This document shows, one piece after another, positions 34,488 to 44,343 of a stretch of 64,000 nucleotides of DNA (the first letter of the stretch is position 1; every line of letters starts with the position of its first letter). Location of the stretch: positions 124,001 through 188,000 of the forward strand of contig NZ_BDCF01000008.1 of the NCBI RefSeq assembly GCF_001613365.1. The letters are read 5' to 3'. Below the pieces are notes generated by a model. The model was given only the letters and a program-made list of their open reading frames with translations, ran no database searches and had not been told where the DNA came from. The translations under genes and the position numbers were made by a program. The stretch is from Nocardia xishanensis NBRC 101358. Its GTDB lineage: Bacteria > Actinomycetota > Actinomycetes > Mycobacteriales > Mycobacteriaceae.

Positions 34488-34893
34488 AAGCCGTTTTCAT
34501 CCCGCATCATTCGGAAAACTCTCCTGCCCCAGCGTCTGCGCACGCCTGATCGCACCGGACTGCCGCAAGGAGCCCTGCTTCGAACGTCATCGCAGGGCTC
34601 CTTCGCGCTGTCACCTCGTCTCGGCGGACGGCGGCTGCCGCGGCGGTCCAGGCGGGAAGCGACACGGCGCGATACTCAAATGCCTTGCACGTAAACGAGT
34701 TTGCGTGCGGCAGATGGGCGCGGACTCCCCCGTCCACGCCTGACGAAACAGCGAGCCCCGCCCCGAATCCCGGAGGGGCACCTGACAAACCCTCAGCAGC
34801 GCCTTTGCCGCGGCCGGTTCGGTACTGGTGGCTCGCTGCTTGGCAAGGCGACCGCCGAGGAACACGCTGCGAAGGCGTTGACCTGACAAGGGA
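34488..34893. other. Non-coding gap with terminator
   Basis: Apart from the hairpin listed next, I see no gene here; it separates the dehydrogenase remnant from a minus-strand gene. Confidence 0.5.
34567..34603 (+). terminator. Terminator-like hairpin
   Basis: Perfect 12-base arms AAGGAGCCCTGC and GCAGGGCTCCTT with a 13-base loop, followed by a short mixed stretch. It probably terminates plus-strand transcription from the dehydrogenase remnant. Confidence 0.7.
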
Positions 34894-35529
34894 TCAACAG
34901 GTCACGTCCACATGGGCTGCCCGAGCGAACGAAACATGCACGTGGTCGTAGTGATTGGCGGTCGGGCTCCCGCGGTTTTCCATATACGACCACCCGCTGC
35001 CGTCGTTGTACCGCTGCCGCCAGATCACGTAGGTCACACCGAATCGCTGCTTGTTGGCCAGCACGAAGTCGGCGATCGCGTCGCCGCGCGCGAAATCGGA
35101 TGTCATGAGATCCAGTGCCAGGCCGGCGCCATGGTCGCCGTCGCCGCGGCCGATGGCGCCGCCGACGTCGGTCAGGCCGAACGTCTTCTTGAGCATGTTG
35201 CCCACCTGCGCCACGTGCGGCTGCGTGCCGACCAGTTCCGTCGAACACGGGATCGGAGGTGGCAGGTGCTGTACAGCCACCTTTTCCGAGAGGAATGGCA
35301 ACTCGGCCGCGATCGCCGCCGGCGCCAGCGGGATTGCCGGTGCCATGGTTGTCGCGGGCGGGTCGGATTCAGCGGTGGACGGCAGCGGATCGACCGCGGC
35401 GGCGGGCTGAGCAACCGGGCTCAGCCGGATCGCCATCCACAGCACAACGGCGACCGTCGCCATGACGCCACTCGCGGCCAGGGCGGTGCGCTTCCAGGCT
35501 GCGGTCTGTTTGCGATGTTGACCAGGCAT
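34894..35529 (-). CDS. Secreted or membrane-anchored cell-wall hydrolase-like protein
   Basis: 211 residues. An N-terminal membrane anchor or signal (TALAASGVMATVAVVLWMAI), a Pro/Ala linker (about 40-90), then a compact C-terminal domain: NMLKKTFGLTDVGGAIGRGD, GDHGAGLALDLM, FGVTYVIWRQRYND and NHYDHVHVSF. The H-x6-D and DHVHV residues fit zinc ligands of peptidase M15-like folds, as in mycobacterial proteins with ARB-07466-like C-terminal domains. Probably acts on or binds peptidoglycan. Confidence 0.75.
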   Translation of the reverse strand: MPGQHRKQTAAWKRTALAASGVMATVAVVLWMAIRLSPVAQPAAAVDPLPSTAESDPPATTMAPAIPLAPAAIAAELPFLSEKVAVQHLPPPIPCSTELVGTQPHVAQVGNMLKKTFGLTDVGGAIGRGDGDHGAGLALDLMTSDFARGDAIADFVLANKQRFGVTYVIWRQRYNDGSGWSYMENRGSPTANHYDHVHVSFARAAHVDVTC

Positions 35530-35770
35530 GATGTCGGTTACCGGTTACTGTCGGGAAAATGATCACCGATACATTACGAAATGGTCGCGGAATTGTCACG
35601 CCGAGCAGGCGAGGTCGGGCGCCGAATCGGTTCGTCGACAACGCATCGTCGCAGGTAGACACCTCCGTGAGACCAAGAACAACTCTTCCTGCGGCCTCCG
35701 CATAAGGCGCGTACGCTTATGTGTCTACACCGATCAGTAAGGTGTGCCACCGGTTAGCCGGGAGGTGAAT

Positions 35771-36004
35771 ATGCTCAGCACCACCGAGCAGTTCAGCACC
35801 GAACGCGCCCCGTGCGGGAAACTGCGGGGCGGGGCTCGCCACCGCGAAGACGACGAGGCCGGCCTGGTCATCGACGATCTGCGTTACGACTGTGGCTGTC
35901 GCAAGATTCGACACGAATTCCACGACGGCAGCGTTCGGATCAAAACCATCCGCCACGACGGCAAGGTGCTGACGGACGAGCACAGCGCCGACTTCGAGGC
36001 CTGA
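35771..36004 (+). CDS. Small Cys-containing protein preceding fumarate reductase
   Basis: 77 residues from MLSTTEQFSTERAPCG with GGAGG five bases upstream. Contains YDCGCRKIRHEFHDGS and acidic patches; no membrane segment. The CxC pair and His residues could bind metal or a cluster, but no family is recognised. It ends 24 bases before frdA on the same strand, so it is probably the first gene of the frd operon. Confidence 0.65.
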   Translation: MLSTTEQFSTERAPCGKLRGGARHREDDEAGLVIDDLRYDCGCRKIRHEFHDGSVRIKTIRHDGKVLTDEHSADFEA

Positions 36005-36028
36005 CTGACGACGCCCGGGTGGTGCCAC

Positions 36029-37771
36029 ATGACCGCTTCTCACGATGTCGTGATCGTCGGCGGGGGCGGCGCGGGTCTGCGTGCGGCCATCGCCATTGCG
36101 CAACACGACCCGCGGTCGAGTATCGCGATCGTTTCCAAGGTCTATCCGATGCGCAGCCACACCGTCTCGGCCGAGGGTGGCGCCGCCGCTGTCGCCGGTC
36201 CTGGCGACAGCCTCGACGAGCACGCGTACGACACGGTCTCCGGCAGCGACTGGCTCTGTGACCAAGACGCCGTCGAGGCTTTCGTCGAGGAAGCTCCGCG
36301 AGAGCTGCTTCAGCTGGAGCATTGGGGTTGCCCGTGGAGCCGTCGGCCGGACGGGCACATCGCGGTGCGGGCATTCGGCGGCATGAAGAACAACCGCACA
36401 TGGTTCGCAGCCGACAAGACCGGCTTCCACCTGCTGCACACCCTGTTCCAGACCGCGTTGTCGTATCAGGACATCGTCAGGTACGACGAGTGGTTCGCCA
36501 CGACATTGCTCGTCGACGACGGCAAAGTGTGCGGAATCGTCGCCATCGAGCTGGCCACCGGACGCGTCGAAACGATTCTCGCCAACGCCGTCATCGTGTG
36601 CACCGGTGGCTGCGGCCGGGTGTATCCCTTCACCACCAACGCCAATATCAACACCGGCGACGGTATGGCGTTGGCCTACCGGGCGGGCGCGCCGCTCAAG
36701 GACATGGAGTTCGTCCAGTACCACCCGACCGGCCTTCCGTTCACGGGCATCTTGATCACCGAGGCAGCGCGCGCCGAGGGCGGTTGGCTGCTCAACAAGG
36801 ACGGCTACCGCTACTTACAGGATTACGACCTCGGGACACCATCACCGGAACCGGTGATGCGAAGCATGGAACTCGGGCCGCGCGACCGGCTCTCGCAGGC
36901 CTTCGTGCACGAACTCGACAAGGGCCGGACCATCGGCACACCGTACGGACACGTCGTCCACCTCGACTTACGCCACCTCGGTGCGGATCTCATCGACACG
37001 AAACTGCCGTTCGTGCGCGAGCTGTGCTCGAAGTACCAAAACATCGACCCGGTCAGGGAACTCATCCCGGTGCGACCGGTCGTCCACTACATGATGGGCG
37101 GCATCCATACCGACATCAACGGCGCGACACCCGTCGAGGGCCTGTACGCGGTGGGCGAGACAGCTTGCGTCAGCATCAACGGCGCCAACCGGCTCGGATC
37201 GAATTCGCTGCCCGAGTTGCTGGTCTTCGGCGCGCGAGCCGGTCGTGCCGCCGCCGAGTACGCGAGTTCGGCCACGGCCCGCGAGAAGTCGGCGGTCCTC
37301 GCGCGCGGACGCGCCGAACAGGACCGGCTGGAACGGGATCTCACGCGACATGCGGAGGGATCCGAACGCATCGCCCACATCCGCACCGAGATGCAAGAGA
37401 CGCTGGAGACCAGTGCCGGGATCTACCGGGACGGCGACTCCCTCGCCAAGGGAGCCGACAAGGTACGCGAGCTTCGCGATCGATTCGGCAGGGCGGGCCT
37501 CGACGACCACAGCCGGGCGTTCAACACCGAACTCGTTGCCGTGCTCGAACTGTCGTGCATGCTCGAGGTGGCGGAATGCATCATCGCCTGCGCGCTGGCG
37601 CGGCAGGAATCCCGGGGCGCGCACCAACGGACCGATTTCCCCGCCAGGAACGACGAGCGGTTCCTGGCTCATTCGATGATCCATCGGCAGCCGGACGGTT
37701 CGAGCCACGTCTCGTACCTTCCGGTGACGATTACTCGCTGGCCCCCGGGCGAACGCGTATATGGGAGGTGA
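36029..37771 (+). CDS. frdA: Fumarate reductase flavoprotein subunit
   Basis: 580 residues. FAD-binding start [20 protein letters not shown]; the covalent-flavin His lies in [14 protein letters not shown]; active-site regions [20 protein letters not shown], then EGG, and [21 protein letters not shown]-terminal helical domain. Catalyses fumarate reduction or succinate oxidation at the membrane. Length and gene order match M. tuberculosis frdABCD. The product ends with an extra tail and overlaps the next start region. Confidence 0.95.
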   Translation: MTASHDVVIVGGGGAGLRAAIAIAQHDPRSSIAIVSKVYPMRSHTVSAEGGAAAVAGPGDSLDEHAYDTVSGSDWLCDQDAVEAFVEEAPRELLQLEHWGCPWSRRPDGHIAVRAFGGMKNNRTWFAADKTGFHLLHTLFQTALSYQDIVRYDEWFATTLLVDDGKVCGIVAIELATGRVETILANAVIVCTGGCGRVYPFTTNANINTGDGMALAYRAGAPLKDMEFVQYHPTGLPFTGILITEAARAEGGWLLNKDGYRYLQDYDLGTPSPEPVMRSMELGPRDRLSQAFVHELDKGRTIGTPYGHVVHLDLRHLGADLIDTKLPFVRELCSKYQNIDPVRELIPVRPVVHYMMGGIHTDINGATPVEGLYAVGETACVSINGANRLGSNSLPELLVFGARAGRAAAEYASSATAREKSAVLARGRAEQDRLERDLTRHAEGSERIAHIRTEMQETLETSAGIYRDGDSLAKGADKVRELRDRFGRAGLDDHSRAFNTELVAVLELSCMLEVAECIIACALARQESRGAHQRTDFPARNDERFLAHSMIHRQPDGSSHVSYLPVTITRWPPGERVYGR

Positions 37772-37776
37772 TGGCG

Positions 37777-38520
37777 ATGGCGGACCGAATAACTCTGCAG
37801 GTCGCGCGCTATCGACCGGGTCTGGACGACGAACCGGTACCGCAGCTGTACGAGGTTCCGCTACGCAAGGAATGGACGGTGCTCGACGGCCTCAACTACG
37901 TCAAGGATTATCTCGACGGGACGGTGTCGTACCGGTGGTCGTGCCGGATGGGCATCTGCGGTAGCTGTGGCATGACCGTCAACGGTGAACCACAACTGAG
38001 TTGCGCCACCTTCCTGACCGACTACGCGCCGGGGCCGGTGCGGGTCGAGCCGTTGCGCAATTTCCCGGTGATCCGGGATCTCGTCGTGGAGATCGGCGAC
38101 TTCATGCACAAGCTGACCGCGGTCAAGCCATGGCTGATCAGGGAGGAGCACCGGCCGCTCGATCTGGGCGAGTACCTGCAAACACCTTCCGAGATGGACG
38201 ATTACAAGAAGTACAGCATGTGCATCAACTGCATGCTCTGCTACTCGGCCTGTCCCGTCTTCGCGCTCGAGCCGGAGTTCTTGGGTCCGGCGGCGATCGC
38301 ACTGGGCCAGCGCTACAACCTCGACTCGCGCGATGAGGGAGCCGCGGATCGGCGGGACGTTCTCGCCTCCCCCGAGGGCGTATGGTCCTGCACCTTCGTC
38401 GGCGAATGCACCACCGCCTGCCCCAAGGGGGTCGACCCGGCCGGCGCGATCCAACGCTACAAGCTGACGGCGGCCACGCAATCGCTCCGGGATTTCCTCA
38501 TGCCTTGGCGGGTGCGATGA
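37777..38520 (+). CDS. frdB: Fumarate reductase iron-sulfur subunit
   Basis: 247 residues, the length of M. tuberculosis FrdB. The second of two nearby ATGs ([14 protein letters not shown]) has the better spacing to GGGAGG. The [2Fe-2S] motif is [16 protein letters not shown] with a later Cys in LSCATF; the [3Fe-4S]/[4Fe-4S] motifs are [15 protein letters not shown] and [11 protein letters not shown]. It passes electrons from the quinone pool to FrdA. Confidence 0.95.
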   Translation: MADRITLQVARYRPGLDDEPVPQLYEVPLRKEWTVLDGLNYVKDYLDGTVSYRWSCRMGICGSCGMTVNGEPQLSCATFLTDYAPGPVRVEPLRNFPVIRDLVVEIGDFMHKLTAVKPWLIREEHRPLDLGEYLQTPSEMDDYKKYSMCINCMLCYSACPVFALEPEFLGPAAIALGQRYNLDSRDEGAADRRDVLASPEGVWSCTFVGECTTACPKGVDPAGAIQRYKLTAATQSLRDFLMPWRVR

Positions 38521-38909
38521 CCACGACGCCCCAGCTGTACCGAAAGCCGGTCTCCACGTTCTGGTGGGCGCGACGGCGCTCCTATCTGCTCTTCGTATTG
38601 CGCGAGCTAAGCAGCGTGTTCGTCGCCTGGTTCGTGGTGTATTTCCTGATCCTGATCCATGCGGTCAGTTCCGGAAACGAAGAGTACCAACGGTTTCTGA
38701 ACTGGAGCGCCAGCTGGTGGGTCGTCGCACTGAACATCATCGCCCTGCTGTTCGTGCTTTTGCACACGGTCACCTGGTTCGACCTCGCGCCCAAGGCGAT
38801 GGCGGTGCGGGTCCGGAATCGGCGCGTCGCACCGGTCGTGATCGTCGGGCTGCACTACCTGCTCTGGGTTCTGCTGACAGCGGTCGTGCTGTGGGTGGTG
38901 CTGCGATGA
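38517..38909 (+). CDS. frdC: Fumarate reductase membrane anchor subunit C
   Basis: 130 residues starting by an ATGA overlap with frdB. Three membrane helices: [37 protein letters not shown] and the C-terminal [18 protein letters not shown]. The His in LLHTVTWF is a likely quinone- or haem-site residue. Anchors FrdAB to the membrane. Confidence 0.92.
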   Translation: MTTTPQLYRKPVSTFWWARRRSYLLFVLRELSSVFVAWFVVYFLILIHAVSSGNEEYQRFLNWSASWWVVALNIIALLFVLLHTVTWFDLAPKAMAVRVRNRRVAPVVIVGLHYLLWVLLTAVVLWVVLR

Positions 38910-39259
38910 CGAAGAGGAAGTCGCTGGAACCCTTGGCGTGGTTGCTGTTCAGCGTCGGCGGAATGGCGGCTGCGCTGCTCGTACCGGTGCTGTTGTTTCT
39001 GTTCGGCCTGGCCTTCCCGCTGGACTGGCTTCCGGCCCCGGACCACGCACACCTGCTCTCGGTGTTGCGTCATCCCGTTACGCGGCTGGTCCTTTTCGGG
39101 CTCTGTGCGCTGGCCCTGTTCCATTGGGCGCACCGCTTCCGGTACACGCTGGAGCACGGCTTGCGGCTCGAGCAGTTCAGTTCATCGATAATCCTGATCT
39201 GCTACGGCGGCGCCGTCATCGGCTCCGGGACCGCCGCATACCTCCTGCTACGCGTCTAG
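38906..39259 (+). CDS. frdD: Fumarate reductase membrane anchor subunit D
   Basis: 117 residues, ATGA overlap with frdC. Three membrane helices (PLAWLLFSVGGMAAALLVPV, LVLFGLCALALFHWAHRFRY, LICYGGAVIGSGTAAYLLL) with His residues around HWAHRFRYTLEHGL. Completes the quinone-reactive anchor. Confidence 0.92.
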   Translation: MTKRKSLEPLAWLLFSVGGMAAALLVPVLLFLFGLAFPLDWLPAPDHAHLLSVLRHPVTRLVLFGLCALALFHWAHRFRYTLEHGLRLEQFSSSIILICYGGAVIGSGTAAYLLLRV

Positions 39260-39397
39260 CCAGCAACCCCTCCGATACAACCACTATGTCCGGTGCGCGA
39301 CGGTCTCGTCACCGGCTCGGAGCGGTTGGACCGGGACGAAATGCACAGCTGCCCGACGGACCGAGCCCTCGGCCCGTCAAGGCGTGCAGGTGGGCGT

Positions 39398-39775
39398 TCA
39401 CCCCAGCGCGGCCTGCATGGCGACACCGTCGACGTAGGAATGCTTTTCCTTGACCGCGCCGTCCTCGATCAAGACGTAATCCGCGAGGTCGACGCATACG
39501 CGATTGCCGGTGGCCGAGGTTCCGGTCAGCTGCCATTGCACCACCCAGAAGTCGTCTCCGACGCGCAACGAGATCAGGTGGAATGTCAGGTCGGGCACCA
39601 GGGCGAAGGTGCCTGCTGCGGTCTCGCGGATGGCGGCGCGGCCTCGCGCGGGTTCCTGGCCCGAGTGCAGATGGAACACCGAGTCGGCCGTGTGGAGTTC
39701 GACGATTCGGTCCGGGTCGCGGTCTGCCCAGCAAGCGTGGTAGCGCTCGAACAATTCGCGTGTGGCGGTGGTCAT
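39398..39775 (-). CDS. SnoaL-like / NTF2-fold protein
   Basis: 125 residues from MTTATRELFERYHACW. Pattern RDPDRIVELHTADSVFHLHS, GRAAIRETAAGTFALVPDLT and DYVLIEDGAVKEKHSYVDGV fits the SnoaL-like cone fold. Such proteins are cyclases, isomerases or ligand binders. It is divergent from the PucR regulator. Confidence 0.82.
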   Translation of the reverse strand: MTTATRELFERYHACWADRDPDRIVELHTADSVFHLHSGQEPARGRAAIRETAAGTFALVPDLTFHLISLRVGDDFWVVQWQLTGTSATGNRVCVDLADYVLIEDGAVKEKHSYVDGVAMQAALG

Positions 39776-39897
39776 GATGGACGACTCCGATCGTGGGAGA
39801 TACTCGGCGAGAAGCGAATTCAGTGTCGCCGGGAGCCGTCCACGGTGGCGACGGGCGCACGCCTCCACTTCGAGCACTTCCGTTGTGCACGCGCACA

Positions 39898-41040
39898 ATG
39901 GACGCTAGGTTGACGGCAGTGACCCGGGACACGCACGCCGAGCATCCGCGCCTCCTTCGCGAGCTGCGCGCCGATTTGCCTGCGATCTCCGAGATGGCAA
40001 CCGCCAGAATCGAACAGGACGACGGGGACTACGACGACGCCGCGCTCGATCATGACGAAGTGGCCACCCTCGTGGCCGACAGCCTCGCCGCATTACTGGA
40101 TGCCCTCGCCGGGGCTCCGTACTCGCTCGAGCCCGCTCGCCGCGCCGGACGCCTCAAGGCCGAGCGAGGCATTCCGCTGGACAGTTTGCTGCACGCCTTC
40201 CGCGTGGTGGGCTTGGCGTTCTGGGAGGTCATCGTCGAGCGGGCCGACGATGCCGACCGCCCCGCTCTGCCCCAGCTGTCCACGCTGATGTGGGCGACCG
40301 TCGACGAATACTCCGTCGCGGCGGCCGACACCTACCGGCGCGTAGTCGTCGTCGGCGCCGAACAACCTGATCAACGGTTGCTGCGGGCGCTGCTCGATCC
40401 CGGCTTCCCGCCTGCGCAGCGCGCGGAATTGGGCAGAAGGATGCGCCTGCCCGCCCGAGCGACGTTCGTCGTCCTGGTCGGCGACCTTCGTCTCGTCGCG
40501 ACCGGAGTCACCACCGTCCGCACCGTTCTCTCCGACGAACGAGTAACCCTGGCGGCCGCGGTCTCGCCGGTCACGCTCGCCCGCGCGCTGCACGCCGTGC
40601 GAACGCGAGCCGGAGCGAGCAAGCCGTTCGCCGACCTCGTAGCCACGCCTACCGCGCTCGACCAGGCACGCCTCGCATTCCGCTGCCTGAGCCCGGCGGA
40701 CACCGGAATCCACACGTATGCCTCGTCACCGGCGCGTGCTCTGATCGCGGCGAACCCCGGCCTCGCCGCGGACGTCCTCTCGGATGCGCTCGCCGCGTTC
40801 GATCGACTGCGTCCCGACGACGCCGATGCTCTCCTGGAGACCGCCCTGGCCTGGTACGAGCTCGGCGGCTCGACGTCGGCGGTCGGCGAGCGCCTTCACC
40901 TGCACCGCAATACGGTCCTGCACCGCCTCGAGCGAATAGAGCGGCTGACCGGTGCGATCTTCGCGATGCCTGCCGACGCGGCGCTGCTGTACCTGGCGCT
41001 GCAAACACGGCTGCTCCAGGCTCCCGGCGACAGGTCCTGA
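39898..41040 (+). CDS. PucR-family transcriptional regulator
   Basis: 380 residues from MDARLTAVTRDTHAEH. An N-terminal helical sensor region (about 1-160), a middle GGDEF-like remnant (RATFVVLVGDLRLVATGVTT) and a C-terminal PucR HTH (LETALAWYELGGSTSAVGER then LHLHRNTVLHRLERIERLTG). It probably controls the divergent SnoaL-like gene. Confidence 0.88.
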   Translation: MDARLTAVTRDTHAEHPRLLRELRADLPAISEMATARIEQDDGDYDDAALDHDEVATLVADSLAALLDALAGAPYSLEPARRAGRLKAERGIPLDSLLHAFRVVGLAFWEVIVERADDADRPALPQLSTLMWATVDEYSVAAADTYRRVVVVGAEQPDQRLLRALLDPGFPPAQRAELGRRMRLPARATFVVLVGDLRLVATGVTTVRTVLSDERVTLAAAVSPVTLARALHAVRTRAGASKPFADLVATPTALDQARLAFRCLSPADTGIHTYASSPARALIAANPGLAADVLSDALAAFDRLRPDDADALLETALAWYELGGSTSAVGERLHLHRNTVLHRLERIERLTGAIFAMPADAALLYLALQTRLLQAPGDRS

Positions 41041-41179
41041 CCCGGCCACGACAGTCGATTCGCCCACCAGCGCCGAGTCTGTTACAGACGTCCTGCGATA
41101 TCCGACCTTCTTATCGAGATGGCCGCCGCGTACCCACCTGGAGACGTACGGCGCGGACCGCCCGCCGAGTAACGGGTGC

Positions 41180-42052
41180 TCAGCGGGCCGATGGCAGTGA
41201 CGCTTGCAAATGCTCGTCGAGTACACGGGCGATGATCGGCAGCACGTGTCGTGAGGTCAATTCGTCGTGGGTGACTTCGACGTCGTAGTTGACGACTTCG
41301 CCGGTCACATAGGGCTCCCAGCCGACCGGACCGAAGATGTCGGAAGTATCTACCGTGGCACTGAAATACACCATGTCACCGTCGAATACGGGACGCCGGT
41401 AGCCCGCTCGGATCCGCGCCGCCGTGTTGGACGACCGGGTGATCCGCTCGAGGGCGTCCGCGTCGACCAGCGAAGCGCCACCCAGCCGGGTACGGATCAG
41501 ATCGGCGGCCTCCTGAGCGGACGCGTCGGCGGGCACATCACGGATACCGAAGATCGGGCCGAAGGCGTTGACGAAAGCACCGACGGACAGCTGTTCGATG
41601 CTGTCACCGTCGAGGTCGGCGCAGTCGGCGTCGAGCAACGCGAGGACGCCGACCGTGGCACCGGCGTTCTCGAGCTTCGTCGCGATCGCATGCGCGACGA
41701 GTCCGCCGAACGACCAGCCGAGGAGGTGGTACGGCCCTGCTGGCTGCACGGCGCGGATTTCGCGGATGCACCGATCAGCCAGCTCCTCGATCGAGCGTGC
41801 CGGTGCTTCGGAACCCCCGAGGTCCGGAGCTTGCAGTCCATAGATCGGCCTGCCAGGGGCCAGTTCATCGGCGAATCCCAAGTAGCTCCAAGACACTCCG
41901 GAGGACGGATGGATGCAGAACAGCGCGGGTTCGGCGCCGCCGAGCCGGATCGGCAACACCACGTCGAGCGCAGGTCCTCGGTCGGCCGGCAGCTCGTCGT
42001 GCGGCGACACCACGCGTGCGGTGTCGGCGAGCGACTCGATCAGCACATGCAT
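41180..42052 (-). CDS. Orphan thioesterase of the NRPS/PKS type
   Basis: 290 residues from MHVLIESLADTARVV with AAGGGA upstream. The alpha/beta hydrolase core has LFCIHPSSGVSWSYLGFADE, the nucleophile GWSFGG, LDADCADLDG and DELTSRHVLP for the His region. The sequence looks like the terminal thioesterase module of a peptide synthetase, but there is no synthetase gene around it. Either a stand-alone type II editing thioesterase or the remnant of a lost assembly line. Confidence 0.85.
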   Translation of the reverse strand: MHVLIESLADTARVVSPHDELPADRGPALDVVLPIRLGGAEPALFCIHPSSGVSWSYLGFADELAPGRPIYGLQAPDLGGSEAPARSIEELADRCIREIRAVQPAGPYHLLGWSFGGLVAHAIATKLENAGATVGVLALLDADCADLDGDSIEQLSVGAFVNAFGPIFGIRDVPADASAQEAADLIRTRLGGASLVDADALERITRSSNTAARIRAGYRRPVFDGDMVYFSATVDTSDIFGPVGWEPYVTGEVVNYDVEVTHDELTSRHVLPIIARVLDEHLQASLPSAR

Positions 42053-42471
42053 ATCGTGTCCCTTGAGGCCACCCTGGCAACCAGGCAGCGACTTCAACGA
42101 TAACGCCGAAGCGCTCGTCGGCACAGACCCTCGACAGGAAGCGGCGACCATCGGCGCGATGACGTTCTTACGGTCAGCACCCCTCGTCCGGCAGTTGCCT
42201 CCCAGGACAGGTAGCGCAACTACCGGGATGTTCTGCGCCGAGACATCGACGATCGAGAGCGAACGACAGGAATTGTCGGCATTTGGATATTTGTTCGAAG
42301 GTGAACTGGGGTCGCCGATCGGCGAGTGCACTGATAGTTGCGTGCGGCAACTATCAGGATTTCGGTCTGCGGGCGCCGACCCGCGATGCGGAAGCCGTCG
42401 CGGGGTCTCGTGTCACGGTGTCGAGGACGATGGGCAGGGTTTCGCTGAGATCTTTTGCAGCACTTCCGTGT
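42053..42471. other. Non-coding gap upstream of the thioesterase
   Basis: About 420 bases between coxE and the thioesterase gene. No coding frame is credible. It contains the palindrome listed next and a second short hairpin (GGTAG/CTACC near 42215) that shares a GCAACTA sequence with it, so the region is probably regulatory. Confidence 0.55.
42332..42356. promoter_or_regulatory. Perfect inverted repeat, operator or terminator
   Basis: Arms TGATAGTTGC and GCAACTATCA with a five-base loop. It lies between the end of the cox operon and the thioesterase, about 280 bases before the latter. The GTTGC/GCAAC arms look like an operator for a MarR- or TetR-type protein; it could equally terminate the cox transcript. 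Confidence 0.6.
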
Positions 42472-43689
42472 TCACAGCGCCACGTCACCGTCGACGACGC
42501 GGGAACGTGCCAGTACCTCCACGAACGCGCGGATCCCCGCCAGCGTATGCGCGGGCAGCATGATGTCGCAGAACGGCAACGCTGCCGCCATCGCGCCGGT
42601 GGCGGGCTGGAATCGGGGTTCGCCCGCGCGGGGATTGAGCCAGATGACGCGCCACGCGCGGCGCCGGATCCTGGCCATCGCGCGGGCGAGGACGTCCGGG
42701 GGGTCGCTGTCCCAGCCGTCCGACGCGATGACGACGACGGCGCCGCGCACCGCGTTGCCGTAGGGGGTCGCGAGCAGCGCGGCGAAGCATTGCCCGATGT
42801 GTGTGCCTCCGTAGCGGTCGACGACCTTGTCGTTCGCTCTGGCCAGCGCGACATCCGTCGAACGGTGCGCGAGCACCGAGGTCAGCCGGGTGAGCGAGGT
42901 GGAGAAGGCGAACACCTCCGGTCGATCGGGCGAACGGCGCTGCATCGCGGCCCGCATCAGGTGCAGGTAGATCGTCGAGTACGGCTGCATCGAGCGGCTG
43001 ACGTCGCAGATCATGACGATCCGGCGCGGCCTGCGACGGGGACGGGTGCGGACCAGCACCGCGGGCTCCCAACCGGTGCGGCGGGAGTTGTGCATCGTCG
43101 CCCGGAAGTCGATCCGCTTACCGTGCGGGTGGGTTTCGTAGCGCCTGCTGCTGCGCTGAGGCCAGCGCGCCGACGCCTGCTTCAGCCAGGCGACGAGTAC
43201 CCGTAGATCCTCCGGGTCGAAGCGGGCGAACGGTTCCTGTTCCCGTGCCGCGAACCGGCTCGGCATTACGTCGGGCAGCGCGACGCACTCGTCGCCGGAT
43301 CGGTCGGCGCCGGTCGCCGATTGCAGTGTCGCCCAAGGGACATCACCGCCTTGTCGAGCCTGGCCTCCACCGCCCATCCCCTCTGGCGACGCACGTTCCG
43401 CCGGTAGTGCGTGCGTCTGGCTCGGCGGGTCGACGCCCAGTGACGCGTCGTCGAAGACCATCGCGAACACCGCGTCGAAAGCGGCGAGATCCTGCACGCG
43501 GTCGACGAGTGTGAGCCGCATAGCCCAGTACAGTTCGGTGCGCGATCGCGGCGCCATGCGCCGCAAAGCCTGCACGAACAGCGCGGGCCCGCTCGGCGCC
43601 ACCTCGACGCCACCGCGCCGCAGCCGCGCGACCACGGCGACGGCGAACGCGGCCAGATCCACGCCGCGCAGCATTACCGCTCGCGTCAT
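42472..43689 (-). CDS. coxE: CoxE-like VWA-domain protein, CO dehydrogenase maturation
   Basis: 405 residues. The VWA domain has a MIDAS motif (IVMICDVSRSMQPYSTIYLH), YGGTHIGQCFAALL and VVVIASDGWDSDPPDVLARA. The N-terminal half follows the CoxE pattern (SRTELYWAMRLTLVDR). In Oligotropha CoxE works with the CoxD ATPase to finish the Mo-Cu site. ATGA overlap with coxG. Confidence 0.9.
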   Translation of the reverse strand: MTRAVMLRGVDLAAFAVAVVARLRRGGVEVAPSGPALFVQALRRMAPRSRTELYWAMRLTLVDRVQDLAAFDAVFAMVFDDASLGVDPPSQTHALPAERASPEGMGGGGQARQGGDVPWATLQSATGADRSGDECVALPDVMPSRFAAREQEPFARFDPEDLRVLVAWLKQASARWPQRSSRRYETHPHGKRIDFRATMHNSRRTGWEPAVLVRTRPRRRPRRIVMICDVSRSMQPYSTIYLHLMRAAMQRRSPDRPEVFAFSTSLTRLTSVLAHRSTDVALARANDKVVDRYGGTHIGQCFAALLATPYGNAVRGAVVVIASDGWDSDPPDVLARAMARIRRRAWRVIWLNPRAGEPRFQPATGAMAAALPFCDIMLPAHTLAGIRAFVEVLARSRVVDGDVAL

Positions 43690-44330
43690 CGGTTCGCGCG
43701 TATCCGCCTGAGTACCAGAATGATCGCGAGCACCGCCGCGAGCACGAACCCGATCGCGGGCGCGTACTTCTTGATCATCGCGGGCCCGACGAGATCGACG
43801 AGATCGAGCGGCGCGGGCTCGGGTTCCGCGACCAGTTGCGGCCGCGCCGCGCCGCTGTCCGGCGCGGCCACCGCCACGGCCGAATCACTCTCCGCGAGTT
43901 TCGCTTCCAGAGACGCGACGAATTGACCGATCATCTTCTCGGACACCTGCTGCAGCATCCCGCTGCCGAACTGGGCGAGCTTGCCGACGATCTTGAGGTC
44001 GGTGTCCACGACGACCCGGGTCTTGTCGCCGTCCTCGCGCAGTCGCGTGGTGATGGTCGCCGCCGCGTTGCCGGATCCGCGGGTATCCCGTCCGCGGCCG
44101 TTGATGACAGCGCGATGGTCGTGTTCGTCGCGCTCGACGAAGTTCGCTTTCCCGGTGAATTCGCTTGTCACCGGGCCGACTTTGACCTTCAGCTTGCCGA
44201 GAAAGTCGTCGCCCTCCCAGCCGACCATCTGTGCGCCGGGCAGCAGCGGCACCACCTGTTCGAGATCGGACAGTACCTCCCATGCCTGTTCGACGGGGGC
44301 GTTGACGGTGAACTCATTGGCGATCTTCAT
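43686..44330 (-). CDS. coxG: CoxG-like SRPBCC protein with C-terminal membrane anchor
   Basis: 214 residues. SRPBCC/CoxG fold: MKIANEFTVNAPVEQAWEVL, LPGAQMVGWEGDDFLGKLKV, ATITTRLREDGDKTRVVVDT. A Pro/Ala linker leads to one helix (YAPAIGFVLAAVLAIILVLR). CoxG is thought to bring CO dehydrogenase to the membrane and its quinone acceptor. Confidence 0.9.
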   Translation of the reverse strand: MKIANEFTVNAPVEQAWEVLSDLEQVVPLLPGAQMVGWEGDDFLGKLKVKVGPVTSEFTGKANFVERDEHDHRAVINGRGRDTRGSGNAAATITTRLREDGDKTRVVVDTDLKIVGKLAQFGSGMLQQVSEKMIGQFVASLEAKLAESDSAVAVAAPDSGAARPQLVAEPEPAPLDLVDLVGPAMIKKYAPAIGFVLAAVLAIILVLRRIRANR

Positions 44331-44343
44331 CGGAGTGTCCTCC

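Noticed and set aside
36322..38520. A 732-codon frame joining an Arg-rich stretch to the FrdB sequence
   Set aside because: The first part is an out-of-frame reading of frdA; only the part from 37777, with its own ribosome-binding site, is FrdB.
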